From assembly GCA_031273565.1 (NCBI GenBank), contig JAISRR010000160.1, forward strand, positions 1-49,677: a stretch of DNA of 49,677 nucleotides, read 5' to 3'. Of the stretch, positions 12,948 through 21,004 are shown piece after piece. The notes beneath the pieces were generated by a model. The model did not search any database. It was not told the DNA's origin and saw only the letters and a program-made list of their open reading frames with translations. This DNA is from Zoogloeaceae bacterium (GTDB lineage: Bacteria > Pseudomonadota > Gammaproteobacteria > Burkholderiales > Rhodocyclaceae). Both the position numbers and the translations under genes were made by a program. Every line of letters starts with the position of its first letter. Position 1 is the stretch's first letter.

Positions 12948-15323
12948 ATGCCCACTGTTGTTCGCGTCATCCTTTACCCTGTACTGTTCCTGTTCGGGCT
13001 TGCCGTTGCTGGCTGCGCCATCGCCGCCATCGTGCTGATCATCGCCTACCCGAACCTGCCCAGCCTGGAAGCCCTGACGGATTATCGTCCCAATATACCG
13101 TTGCGGGTCTACAGCAGCGATGGCTACCTGATCGGCGAATTTGGCGAGGAACGCCGCGCGCCGGTGAAGATACAGGATGTGCCCAAAATCATGACGCAGG
13201 CGCTTCTGGCCGCCGAGGACGACCGTTTTTACCAGCACTACGGCGTCGATATTGCAGGCGTGGCGCGTTCCGCCTACGTCAATCTCACTTCCCAGGGCAA
13301 GCGTCAGGGGGCTTCAACCATCACCATGCAGGTGGCGCGCAATTTTTTCCTGACCCAGGAAAAAACCCTGATCCGCAAGTTCTACGAAACGCTGCTGTCC
13401 TTCAAGATTGAGCACAATCTTTCCAAGGATCAAATACTGGAGCTGTACATCAACCAGATTTTTCTGGGTCAGCGGGCCTATGGTTTCGCGGCGGCGTCGC
13501 AAATTTATTTCGGCAAACCCCTCAATCAGATCAGCCTTGCCGAAGCCGCCATGCTGGCGGGTCTGCCCAAGGGGCCTTCCGTTTTCAACCCGGTGATCAA
13601 CCCGAATCGTGCCCGAGAGCGTCAGGCATACGTCCTCCGGCGGATGCGCGAATTGTCTTTCATTACCGAAGAACAACGGCAGGAAGCGCTGGACGAAACC
13701 CTTGTCATCAAGCGCGACATTGCCGCGCAATACTCGCTGCACGCCGAATATGTTGCAGAAATGGCACGCCAGATCGCTGCCGAACGCTTCCCCGACACCG
13801 TGTACAACGGTGGCCTGCAAGTCATCACCACCATCACCAGGGATGAACAGGAAGCCGCTTATCAGGCGCTGCGCCAGGGCGTCCTGAATTACGACCAGCG
13901 GCAGGGGTATCGCGGCGCGGAAGCCTATATTGATCTGGAAAAGTTGCGCGGCGAAACGGATGCGGATACCAGCTTTGAAGCCACACTGGATATCGCCCTG
14001 CACGAATTTTCCACAGCGGAAAACCTGCTCCCCGCCGTAATTTTCGAAGCCTCGCCGAAGGAAATCAAGGCGCATGTCCGGGGCGGCGAAAGCATCACTC
14101 TTTCCGGCGACGGATTAAAATTCGCCGCGCGAATGCTGAGCGATCGGGCGCCTGCCGGTAAAAAATTGCGGCGCGGCGCCATCATTCGCGTCACCCGGAA
14201 AGACGATAAATGGGAGATTGCGCAACTCCCGGAAGTAGAATCGGCCTTCGTGGCCACCAACCCGGAAAATGGGGCCATCCGCGCACTGGTCGGCGGCTTC
14301 GATTTCAACCGCAACATGTATAACCATGTGACGCAGGCATGGCGGCAACCGGGTTCCAGTTTCAAGCCTTTCATTTACTCCGCAGCGCTGGAAAAAGGTT
14401 ATTCACCCGGCAGCATTGTGCCGGATGAACCGCTGTCCATTGATGTCAGCGGCACCGGCAAGGTCTGGCAGCCAAAGAACTACGACGGAAAATACGATGG
14501 CCCGATGAGTCTGCGCGCGGCCTTGATGCGCTCCAAGAACGTTGTTTCCGTCCGTCTCCTGCAATCCATCGGCCCGACTTACGCGCAGGACTACGTCACC
14601 CGTTTCGGCTTTGACGCCGTACGTCACCCGCCCTATCTCACCATGGCGCTGGGCGCAGGTTCCGTCACGCCCTGGCAGATGGCGACGGCGTATTCTGTCT
14701 TCGCCAACGGCGGCTATCGCGTCAGTCCCTACGTCGTACAGGAAATCCGCGACCAACGCGGTCGGGTGCTGGCGCGGGCTACGCCGCCCAGGGCGGGGGA
14801 TGAAAAACTGCGCGCCATCGAGCCGCGCAACGCCTATCTGATGTATTCCATGCTGCGCGATGTCGCCATCGCCGGCACTGCGGCCCGTGCCTCAGCCACA
14901 CTGAAGCGGCACGACCTCGCCGGCAAAACAGGCACCACCAACGATTATCTGGATGCCTGGTTTTGTGGTTTCCAGAAAACCCTCGTCGGTTGCGCCTGGG
15001 TTGGCTTCGACCAGCCCCGCAAGCTGGGCAGCAGCGAAACAGGCGGACGCGCGGCATTACCGATCTGGATCAATTTCATGCAAACCACCCTCAAGAACGT
15101 GCCGGAATCGCAACTGGCGCGGCCTGGTGGCATTGCCACCGCCTACGGGGACATGTACTACGCGGAAAATGTTCCGCCGCCCCCTGAAGATGAATTTTCA
15201 GAAGACGGAAACACAGAAGGTGCGTCCGGCCAACCGCCCGGCAGCCCAGCACCCCTTGGCCAACCGTCCGGCAGCCCACCACCCATCGGTCAACCGCCCG
15301 TCAACATTTTCAAACCTTATTAA
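12948..15323 (+). CDS. mrcA: Penicillin-binding protein 1A (bifunctional class A PBP)
   Basis: Polymerises glycan strands and cross-links peptidoglycan. It is 791 aa, with an N-terminal membrane anchor (about 7-33), a GT51 glycosyltransferase domain with catalytic Glu90 in AAEDDRFYQHYG, an OB-like insert, and a transpeptidase domain with SSFK (Ser470-Lys473), a downstream SKN motif and KTG (660-662). The Pro/Gly/Ser-rich tail (about 745-791) is encoded by a 30-bp tandem repeat. Location opposite pilM is the classic place for ponA/mrcA. No clear Shine-Dalgarno precedes the ATG, but the N-terminus fits the family. Confidence 0.96.
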   Translation: MPTVVRVILYPVLFLFGLAVAGCAIAAIVLIIAYPNLPSLEALTDYRPNIPLRVYSSDGYLIGEFGEERRAPVKIQDVPKIMTQALLAAEDDRFYQHYGVDIAGVARSAYVNLTSQGKRQGASTITMQVARNFFLTQEKTLIRKFYETLLSFKIEHNLSKDQILELYINQIFLGQRAYGFAAASQIYFGKPLNQISLAEAAMLAGLPKGPSVFNPVINPNRARERQAYVLRRMRELSFITEEQRQEALDETLVIKRDIAAQYSLHAEYVAEMARQIAAERFPDTVYNGGLQVITTITRDEQEAAYQALRQGVLNYDQRQGYRGAEAYIDLEKLRGETDADTSFEATLDIALHEFSTAENLLPAVIFEASPKEIKAHVRGGESITLSGDGLKFAARMLSDRAPAGKKLRRGAIIRVTRKDDKWEIAQLPEVESAFVATNPENGAIRALVGGFDFNRNMYNHVTQAWRQPGSSFKPFIYSAALEKGYSPGSIVPDEPLSIDVSGTGKVWQPKNYDGKYDGPMSLRAALMRSKNVVSVRLLQSIGPTYAQDYVTRFGFDAVRHPPYLTMALGAGSVTPWQMATAYSVFANGGYRVSPYVVQEIRDQRGRVLARATPPRAGDEKLRAIEPRNAYLMYSMLRDVAIAGTAARASATLKRHDLAGKTGTTNDYLDAWFCGFQKTLVGCAWVGFDQPRKLGSSETGGRAALPIWINFMQTTLKNVPESQLARPGGIATAYGDMYYAENVPPPPEDEFSEDGNTEGASGQPPGSPAPLGQPSGSPPPIGQPPVNIFKPY
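15228..15302 (+). repeat. 30-bp tandem repeat inside mrcA (2.5 copies)
   Basis: Units at 15228-15257 and 15258-15287 and a half unit at 15288-15302 each begin GGYCAACCG. They encode repeats of the type GQPPGSPAPL / GQPSGSPPPI / GQPPV at the C-terminus of PBP1A. Because the unit is a multiple of 3, copy number can change without breaking the frame. Confidence 0.8.
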
Positions 15324-15655
15324 CCGCTTAACTCGATTTTTACCCCTGCCTGAATGAACAGATCGTTCAGGCAGGCAGAAAGTCTCCGGCCACTGCGCGT
15401 ATCCAGCCAGTCCAGACCATCCCAGACAAAATGGAACCCCCCGATGGCAGCGGCGGCAACCCAGATTTCCTGGCTCGCAACATGGCGATGGATGACAATC
15501 CTGCCATGCCCGGCAGTTTCGATTTCCAGAACCCCGCCGGGCTGCGTTTCGTAATCCAGATCGTCGTTTTCCGCGACAGACAGCGCCGCGTCCAACGCCC
15601 TCTCGATCTGTCCGAAAATCACGTCCGTCCGCCGCTCAAATTCCTGTTCATCCAT
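15320..15655 (-). CDS. cyaY: Frataxin-like iron-sulfur cluster protein CyaY
   Basis: Small acidic iron-binding regulator of Fe-S cluster assembly on IscS/IscU. It is 111 aa, full length. The N-terminal helix carries acidic residues (EQEFERRTDVIFGQIERALD, AENDDLDYE), followed by the conserved sheet with GRIVIHRHVASQEIWVAA, GGFHFVWDGLDWLD and a C-terminal helix. Its stop overlaps the mrcA stop by 4 nt (convergent). It is divergent from lptM-lysA, as in many gammaproteobacteria and betaproteobacteria. Confidence 0.94.
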   Translation of the reverse strand: MDEQEFERRTDVIFGQIERALDAALSVAENDDLDYETQPGGVLEIETAGHGRIVIHRHVASQEIWVAAAAIGGFHFVWDGLDWLDTRSGRRLSACLNDLFIQAGVKIELSG

Positions 15656-15705
15656 ACCGTGTTACCATTTTCCATTTTCAACGCTTCGCCTTGAGCGATT
15701 TCATC

Positions 15706-15903
15706 ATGCACCGTCCGTTCATCGCCCTGGCGATCATCCTTGCCATCAGCGCCTGCGGCATCCGGGGTTCGCTGGAAAAACCCGCAGGCCCTGTGCCGCC
15801 TTCCCTTTACGAACGTGTGTTCAGTCAGGACGCCAATATCCCATCCCGACAGGACGGGAAACAGCCTGACGATGCTAACACAGCCGAAAACAGACCAGAA
15901 TGA
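15706..15903 (+). CDS. lptM: LptM (YifL)-type small lipoprotein
   Basis: 65 aa lipoprotein with signal MHRPFIALAIILAISAC (lipobox Cys17) and the short family motif CGIRGSLEKP right after the lipid-modified Cys. In E. coli, LptM (YifL) helps mature the LptD/LptE lipopolysaccharide translocon. The remaining tail is hydrophilic. I chose the ATG at 15706 over an upstream in-frame TTG (15691) because it starts the signal peptide directly. It overlaps lysA by 4 nt. Family membership rests on the motif and on position between cyaY and lysA. Confidence 0.85.
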   Translation: MHRPFIALAIILAISACGIRGSLEKPAGPVPPSLYERVFSQDANIPSRQDGKQPDDANTAENRPE

Positions 15904-17189
15904 ATCTTCCCGGTTCCCCTTATTTTGCCTACCGGCAGGGTTTTCTGCATGTTGAAGACCTGCCCCTGGCGCATATCGCGGCGCAATTCGGCACGCCCTG
16001 CTACGTTTATTCCCGTGCCGCCCTCACCGCCAATCTGCGGGAATTTCAGGCCGCGCTCGCGGCGCACCCGCTGGGTGTGGGCGGTCTTGTCTGCTATGCC
16101 GTCAAAGCCAACTCCAATCTGGCCATATTGAATCTCTTTGCCCGCATGGGCGCGGGCTTCGACATCGTTTCCGGCGGTGAATTGCAACGGGTATTGGCCG
16201 CCGGAGCCGACGCGGGCAAGGTGGTATTTTCCGGCGTCGGCAAAAGCGCCACCGAAATGGAGCAGGCGCTTGCCGCTGGCATTCTCTGTTTCAACGTCGA
16301 ATCCACCGCCGAACTGGAACGCCTCGACGCCGCAGCCGGACGCCAGGGCAAGAAAGCCCCCGTCAGCCTGCGGGTGAATCCCGATGTCGACCCCGGAACA
16401 CATCCCTACATTTCCACCGGCCTGAAGAGCGCAAAATTCGGCGTCCCCATCGCCGACGCCCCTGCCCTGTACGAACGCGCCGCCCGTATGCCCAATCTCG
16501 AAGTCGTCGGCGTCGACTGTCACATCGGCTCGCAATTACTTGATCCAGCCCCCTTTTCGGAAGCCGTGGATCGCCTGCTCGTCCTGCTTGAAGCGCTGGC
16601 GGCGCGCGGCATCGCCATCCACCACCTTGATTTGGGCGGCGGTCTGGGCATCCGTTACCGGCAGGACGAAACGCCACCGGAAATCTCCACCTATCTCACC
16701 CCGCTACTCGACAAATTGCGGGGGCGGGAAAAACTCAAGATTGTCCTCGAACCCGGTCGCCGTCTGGTCGGCAACGCCGGTCTGCTGCTGACCAGAGTGG
16801 AATATTTAAAGCCGGGGGCGGAAAAAAATTTCGCCATTATCGACGCCGCCATGAACGACCTGATGCGCCCGGCGCTCTACGAATCCTGGCACGAGATTGT
16901 GGAAGTCGAACGCAAAAACATCCCCGGCGCAACCTATGACGTGGTTGGCCCGGTCTGCGAAAGCGGCGATTTTCTGGGTCAGGCGCGCGCGCTCGCGATT
17001 GCCGGTGGCGATCTCCTCGCCGTTCTCTCCGCCGGCGCTTACGGCATGGCGATGAGTTCAAATTACAACACTCGTCCGCGCGCGGCGGAAGTTCTGGTCG
17101 ACGGCGACAAAGCGCATCTCATCCGCCGCCGCGAACATATCGCTGACCTGTACGCGCACGAACAACAAATCCCTGAAGACCCATGCTAA
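15900..17189 (+). CDS. lysA: Diaminopimelate decarboxylase
   Basis: PLP enzyme that decarboxylates meso-diaminopimelate to L-lysine, the last step of lysine synthesis. It is 429 aa. The PLP lysine is Lys69 in CYAVKANSN. Other features are the Gly-rich HHLDLGGGLGIRY, EPGRRLVGNAG, the active-site Cys/Glu in GPVCESGDF, and the C-terminal GAYGMAMSSNYN. It is translated with lptM (ATGA overlap) and overlaps corA by 7 nt. It works with dapD and dapE found elsewhere in the window. Confidence 0.97.
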   Translation: MNLPGSPYFAYRQGFLHVEDLPLAHIAAQFGTPCYVYSRAALTANLREFQAALAAHPLGVGGLVCYAVKANSNLAILNLFARMGAGFDIVSGGELQRVLAAGADAGKVVFSGVGKSATEMEQALAAGILCFNVESTAELERLDAAAGRQGKKAPVSLRVNPDVDPGTHPYISTGLKSAKFGVPIADAPALYERAARMPNLEVVGVDCHIGSQLLDPAPFSEAVDRLLVLLEALAARGIAIHHLDLGGGLGIRYRQDETPPEISTYLTPLLDKLRGREKLKIVLEPGRRLVGNAGLLLTRVEYLKPGAEKNFAIIDAAMNDLMRPALYESWHEIVEVERKNIPGATYDVVGPVCESGDFLGQARALAIAGGDLLAVLSAGAYGMAMSSNYNTRPRAAEVLVDGDKAHLIRRREHIADLYAHEQQIPEDPC

Positions 17190-18160
17190 TCCACGCCACG
17201 CTGTTCCAGAACGGCACCCGATTCGATGAGATTCCTGTCGAAGATGTCAGTGAGTACATGGCGCGTTCCGATTGCTTCGTCTGGGTCGCCCTGCGCGACG
17301 CAACGCCGGAAGAACTGGAAAAAATGCAGGAGGAATTCGACCTGCCGCTGCTGGCGATTGAGGACGCCCGCCACGGTCATCAACGCCCGAAACTGGAAGA
17401 ATACGATGGCGAGCATTTTTTCGCTGTCATGCACCTCCTGACGCTGAATGAGGAAGAAGACGACTACCTGCGCGGAGAAATCAATGTCTTCGTCGGCAAC
17501 AACTACATCCTTTCCGTGCGCAACCGCAGCCCGCAACCGTTTCCCGACGTGCGCCGCCGCTGCGAACAGGAACCGGAGCTGCTATCGCTTGGCGCGGGCT
17601 TTGTCTTCTATGCGCTGATGGATGCTGTGGTCGACCGCTATTTTCCCCTGATCGACAGCCTGGAATCCGAACTGGAAAGCGTGGAGGACAGCATCTTTGC
17701 CGAAAGCGCGCCCTACCGCGACAACATCGAACGCCTGTACGCCATCAAACGCCGCATCACCACCCTGAAACACGCTGTCGCCCCCTTGATGGAAGTGGCG
17801 GGCAAGCTGCATGGCGGGCGCACGCCCCGCCTGACCACCGCCTGCCAGGAATATTTCCGCGACGTGCACGACCATTTGATGCGTATCAACAGCGCGCTGG
17901 ATACCTTGCGGGAAACCGCCGCCACCGCCATTCAGGTCAATCTTTCGCTCGTCACCATCGACGTGAGCGAGGTCAACAAACGCCTTGCGGCCTGGGCCGG
18001 GATTTTCGCCATCGTCACCGCCTTTGCCGGTATCTGGGGCATGAATTTCAAATACATGCCGGAACTGGACTGGCCCTGGGGCTACCCCGCCGCCCTCGCC
18101 CTGCTCGCTGGCGCGAGCGGATTGCTGTACTACCGATTCAAAAAAACCGGCTGGTTGTAA
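17183..18160 (+). CDS. corA: CorA-type magnesium/cobalt transporter
   Basis: Inner-membrane divalent cation channel, 325 aa. A large N-terminal cytoplasmic domain with long helices is followed by two C-terminal membrane helices. The signature GMN (residues 286-288, in GIWGMNFKYMP) ends the first helix, and the protein closes with the basic tail YRFKKTGWL. The start overlaps the lysA stop by 7 nt, so it is probably co-expressed. Mg2+ as the main substrate is inferred from the family. Confidence 0.95.
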   Translation: MLIHATLFQNGTRFDEIPVEDVSEYMARSDCFVWVALRDATPEELEKMQEEFDLPLLAIEDARHGHQRPKLEEYDGEHFFAVMHLLTLNEEEDDYLRGEINVFVGNNYILSVRNRSPQPFPDVRRRCEQEPELLSLGAGFVFYALMDAVVDRYFPLIDSLESELESVEDSIFAESAPYRDNIERLYAIKRRITTLKHAVAPLMEVAGKLHGGRTPRLTTACQEYFRDVHDHLMRINSALDTLRETAATAIQVNLSLVTIDVSEVNKRLAAWAGIFAIVTAFAGIWGMNFKYMPELDWPWGYPAALALLAGASGLLYYRFKKTGWL

Positions 18161-18222
18161 GCTCATCCACTGGTGAAACACCTCCCGCCGGAGGTCAGGC
18201 GGATGGCGCCGCCAAACCCGTC

Positions 18223-18471
18223 ATGTGCGACGATGGCGACGATGGCGACGATTTTTGCATGTTGTATGAATGCAACGCATCATTCAGACTTGAAACCGCC
18301 GACGATAAACTCGCGGCATGGAACACTCAGGGCATGGGCGCGTCGATTTTTACCATGGGCGGCACAGCATCGTCTTCTCCCGTGAAAGAGCTAATCATGA
18401 GAAACGCCCGTATTTATGATGACAGCCGCACTCAACCCGTCTGCGCTTTCTGGATCAATTCAATCGGGTAG
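18223..18471 (+). CDS. Doubtful small acidic Cys-containing ORF, unknown function
   Basis: An 82-codon frame in the gap after corA, with no recognised domain. It starts with an Asp/Gly run ([12 protein letters not shown]) made by a 9-bp repeat (GATGGCGAC), contains four Cys, and its last 13 codons run antisense over the 3' end of gloA. The same frame is open back into corA without another ATG, and no clear ribosome site precedes 18223. It may be chance. It is listed because it fills most of the gap and its base composition is less GC-rich than its neighbours. Confidence 0.2.
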   Translation: MCDDGDDGDDFCMLYECNASFRLETADDKLAAWNTQGMGASIFTMGGTASSSPVKELIMRNARIYDDSRTQPVCAFWINSIG

Positions 18472-18827
18472 CCGTCCGGGTCGGCGATGAAGGCGATGAT
18501 GATGGAGGCGTCGAAGACCATCGGCGCGGCTTCGTAGAGGATTTTGCCGCCTTTGGCGCGGATTTCGGCGCAGGTTTTTTTGGCGTCGTCGACTTCCAGC
18601 GCGATATGGCCGAACGCCGTGCCCTGATCGTAGTGTCCCTTGCCCCAGTTGTAGGTGAGTTCGATGACCGCGCTTTCGGATTCCGGCGCGTAGCCGACGA
18701 AGGCCAGGGTGAATTGACCGTCGGGATAATCCTGGCGGCGCAGAAGCTTCATGCCGAGGACTTCGGTGTAAAACTCAATGGAACGGTCGAGATCGCCGAC
18801 CCGGATCATGGTGTGCAGGATACGCAT
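18432..18827 (-). CDS. gloA: Lactoylglutathione lyase (glyoxalase I)
   Basis: Converts the hemithioacetal of methylglyoxal and glutathione to S-lactoylglutathione. It is 131 aa, a single VOC-fold protein. Expected metal ligands are present: His5 (RILHTMIRV), Glu in [10 protein letters not shown], His in FGHIALEV, and Glu in [13 protein letters not shown] precedes the ATG at 5 nt. It is the last gene of the glyQ-glyS-gmhB-plsC-ygjP-gloA run, 21 nt after ygjP. Confidence 0.96.
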   Translation of the reverse strand: MRILHTMIRVGDLDRSIEFYTEVLGMKLLRRQDYPDGQFTLAFVGYAPESESAVIELTYNWGKGHYDQGTAFGHIALEVDDAKKTCAEIRAKGGKILYEAAPMVFDASIIIAFIADPDGYPIELIQKAQTG

Positions 18828-18848
18828 GTTTTTCCTTCTTGAAGATCG

Positions 18849-19583
18849 TCAATCCAGTCGCGGCAGGGTCGCCGCCAGACGCCGGAGTTCGTTTCTGGCG
18901 GCCAGCCAGCCAGGATAAAGCCGTTCGACCACCGCCCAAAAGCGCGAGCTGTGGTTCATTTCTTCCAGATGGGCCAGTTCGTGCGCCACAACATAGTCGA
19001 TGAGCGCCGGAGGAAAATGCATGAGCCGCCAGGAAAGCCGGATTTCGCCTTTGGCGCTGCAGCTTCCCCACCGGCTTCTGGCGGAAGAAAGCATGAGCGG
19101 CGGCATCGCCACGCCCAGACGGGCGGCGTAATACGCCAGCCGCTCAAGGAACAGGGGACGCGCACGACTCTTGCAAAAACGCACGAAGGCTTCTGCGAAA
19201 TCCTGTCCATCCGCGAGATAGAGTTCAAGCACGCCATCATGAAAGCGGCTCCTGCGTCCACTGGCGCGACGCAGGCGGCAGGGTTCGCCCAGCCAGGAAA
19301 TTTCGCTGCCTTCGACGAGCATCGCGGCGCGTTTCTGATCCTGCCAGAGCGCGAGTTTCTGCAATACCCATTCACCATTCTGGTGCAGCATGGCTTCCAC
19401 CTGTTCGACGCTGGCATTGAAGGGCGCGCCAACGCTCAGGCCATGATCGGCGATACGTAAACTGATACTGCGACGGGCGCTGCGCGTCAGACGGTAATCC
19501 ACGTTCTGCCCCTGAATATGCACCTGCCCGCAGCTTTCTTCGCGGCGATGCAGGTTCAGGAAGGCATCAGTGCGTTTCGGCAT
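18849..19583 (-). CDS. YgjP/DUF45-type zinc metalloprotein
   Basis: Predicted soluble metal-dependent hydrolase of the M48-like DUF45/YgjP family. It carries the zinc motif HELAHLEEMNH near the C-terminus and the preceding conserved SSARSRWGSCSAKGEIRLSWRL. Its physiological substrate is not settled from sequence. I chose the third of three tandem ATG codons (19583), because GGAG lies 6 nt before it. This gives 244 aa and a 17 nt overlap with plsC. A longer frame from 19646 would overlap plsC by 80 nt and is unlikely. It sits between plsC and gloA in a conserved operon. Confidence 0.9.
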   Translation of the reverse strand: MPKRTDAFLNLHRREESCGQVHIQGQNVDYRLTRSARRSISLRIADHGLSVGAPFNASVEQVEAMLHQNGEWVLQKLALWQDQKRAAMLVEGSEISWLGEPCRLRRASGRRSRFHDGVLELYLADGQDFAEAFVRFCKSRARPLFLERLAYYAARLGVAMPPLMLSSARSRWGSCSAKGEIRLSWRLMHFPPALIDYVVAHELAHLEEMNHSSRFWAVVERLYPGWLAARNELRRLAATLPRLD

Positions 19584-20343
19584 CATCATCTCCACGGTTT
19601 TCCCTGCCTGCTTCGTCCGTTGCGGACGCATAGCGATGCGGGGCAATGCGACGCATTTCCGCTTCGATCCAGCCAGCGACAGCGGTGTTGATTTCCTTGT
19701 CTTTCAGCCCGTGGGTGGCGATGAGCGGGCCAATGCTGACGGTAATGAGGCCGGCGTGGATGCGAAACGCCTTTTTCGGCCAGACATCCACGGCATTGTG
19801 CGCCACCGGCAATACCGGCGTACCGGTTTTGAGCGCGAGATAGGCCGCGCCGGATTTGTATGGCACATGCTCGCCCGGCGGCACGCGCGTGCCTTCGGGA
19901 AAGACAATCACCCAGATGCCGGAATCCAGCCTGTTCCTGCCTTGTTCGAGCATTTGCTGCAACGCTTTGCGTCCGGCATCGCGGTTGATGGCAATCATGC
20001 GTAACGCGAACAGCCCCCAGCCGAAAAAGGGAATTCTCAACAGTTCTTTCTTGAGGACGAAAACGGCGGGCACAAAAATGGATTGCAGCCCCACGGTTTC
20101 CCAGGCGGATTCGTGCTTGGAGAGCACCAGCACGGGTTTGTCGGGAATATTCTCCCGCCCCTTGACCAACACCTTGACGCCGACAATATGCCGCGCCAGC
20201 CACATGAAGGCCCGCCACCAGAGCCTGACGGTGAAGAAACGGACGGATTGATGCAGGGGGATGAACAGACTGAGCAGAATACCGACGGGGATGGTAATCA
20301 GAATCACGCAGATCCAGAACATCAGGGAGCGCATGAAAATCAT
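19567..20343 (-). CDS. plsC: 1-acyl-sn-glycerol-3-phosphate acyltransferase
   Basis: Membrane-bound LPLAT-family acyltransferase that makes phosphatidic acid from lysophosphatidic acid. It is 258 aa, with an N-terminal hydrophobic helix (about 5-30). The catalytic motif is H77ESAWE82, i.e. HX4E instead of the canonical HX4D, followed by FPEGTR (about 148-153) and TPVLPVAHN. The HX4E form also occurs in other betaproteobacterial homologues as I remember them, so I do not read it as loss of function. It overlaps gmhB by 4 nt and ygjP by 17 nt. Confidence 0.92.
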   Translation of the reverse strand: MIFMRSLMFWICVILITIPVGILLSLFIPLHQSVRFFTVRLWWRAFMWLARHIVGVKVLVKGRENIPDKPVLVLSKHESAWETVGLQSIFVPAVFVLKKELLRIPFFGWGLFALRMIAINRDAGRKALQQMLEQGRNRLDSGIWVIVFPEGTRVPPGEHVPYKSGAAYLALKTGTPVLPVAHNAVDVWPKKAFRIHAGLITVSIGPLIATHGLKDKEINTAVAGWIEAEMRRIAPHRYASATDEAGRENRGDDDAETH

Positions 20344-20885
20344 TCATCCTTCTCCGCCAGAAGGTGATCGACCGCCGCCGCGAGGTCGGCGAAGACCAGG
20401 GTATTTTCCGGCAACGAGCCTTCTTCCTGTGTTTTTTCGCCCTTGCCGGTCAGCACCAGTATGGGCTGACAGCCCGCGATGGCGGCGGCTTCGAGGTCGC
20501 GCAGGGAATCGCCGATGGCGGCGACGCCCGCGAGCCTGACGTTAAGACAGGCGGCGATTTGTTTGAACAGGCCGGGTTTGGGCTTGCGACAGTCGCAATC
20601 GGAATCCGCCGGATGCGGGCAGTAAAAAATGGCGTCGACATGGCCGCCCACAGCGAACAGCGCCTCGTGCATTTTGTTGTGAATGGCGTTCAAGGTGTCC
20701 ATGTCGAACAGTCCGCGCCCGATACCCGACTGGTTGGTCGCGATGACCACCTTGTAACCGGCGTGGTTCAGGCGGGAGATGCCTTCCAGTGAACCGGGAA
20801 TGGGTTTCCATTCCGCCGGGTTCTTGATGTATTGGGCGGAATCGAAATTGATGACGCCATCACGGTCGAGAATGACAAGTTTCAT
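20340..20885 (-). CDS. gmhB: D-glycero-beta-D-manno-heptose 1,7-bisphosphate 7-phosphatase
   Basis: HAD-superfamily phosphatase in the synthesis of ADP-heptose for the lipopolysaccharide core. It is 181 aa. Catalytic Asp7 and Asp9 lie in LDRDGVIN. The TNQSGIGRG motif, the zinc-binding loop CPHPADSDCDCRKPKPG and the GDSLRDLEAA motif are all present. It is coupled to plsC by a 4 nt overlap and lies downstream of glyS after a 119 nt gap that holds a heptad array and a hairpin. Confidence 0.95.
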   Translation of the reverse strand: MKLVILDRDGVINFDSAQYIKNPAEWKPIPGSLEGISRLNHAGYKVVIATNQSGIGRGLFDMDTLNAIHNKMHEALFAVGGHVDAIFYCPHPADSDCDCRKPKPGLFKQIAACLNVRLAGVAAIGDSLRDLEAAAIAGCQPILVLTGKGEKTQEEGSLPENTLVFADLAAAVDHLLAEKDE

Positions 20886-20888
20886 GGT

Positions 20889-20916
20889 GGTCAGGGATCA
20901 GGGGTCAGGAATCAAA
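20889..20916. repeat. 7-bp-period repeat between gmhB and glyS
   Basis: Four consecutive heptamers: GGTCAGG, GATCAGG, GGTCAGG, AATCAAA. The period is exactly 7 bp and the last unit is degenerate. The array begins just before the gmhB start codon on the 5' side. Confidence 0.6.
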
Positions 20917-20939
20917 AACGCCTCCCTCTCCGAGGGAGG
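20914..20939 (-). terminator. Possible weak terminator after glyS
   Basis: Inverted repeat CCTCCCTC (20921-20928) and GAGGGAGG (20932-20939) with a 3 nt loop. On the minus strand it is followed after two bases by five T residues (20914-20918). It could reduce transcription from glyQ-glyS into gmhB. The stem is strong but the T-run is short and the loop tight. Confidence 0.4.
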
Positions 20940-21004
20940 TGGCGCAAAGCACCAAAGGGCGCGCTTCAGGGAAGCCATGCGAAACGTGTTCATACCCTCA
21001 CGCC

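Noticed and set aside
19567-19646. Longer start for the YgjP-like protein at 19646
   Set aside because: It would overlap plsC by 80 nt. The tandem ATG codons at 19583-19589 have GGAG in place.
19567-20343. HX4E in PlsC as an inactive enzyme
   Set aside because: FPEGTR and the rest of the fold are intact, and the same variant motif is familiar from related acyltransferases.
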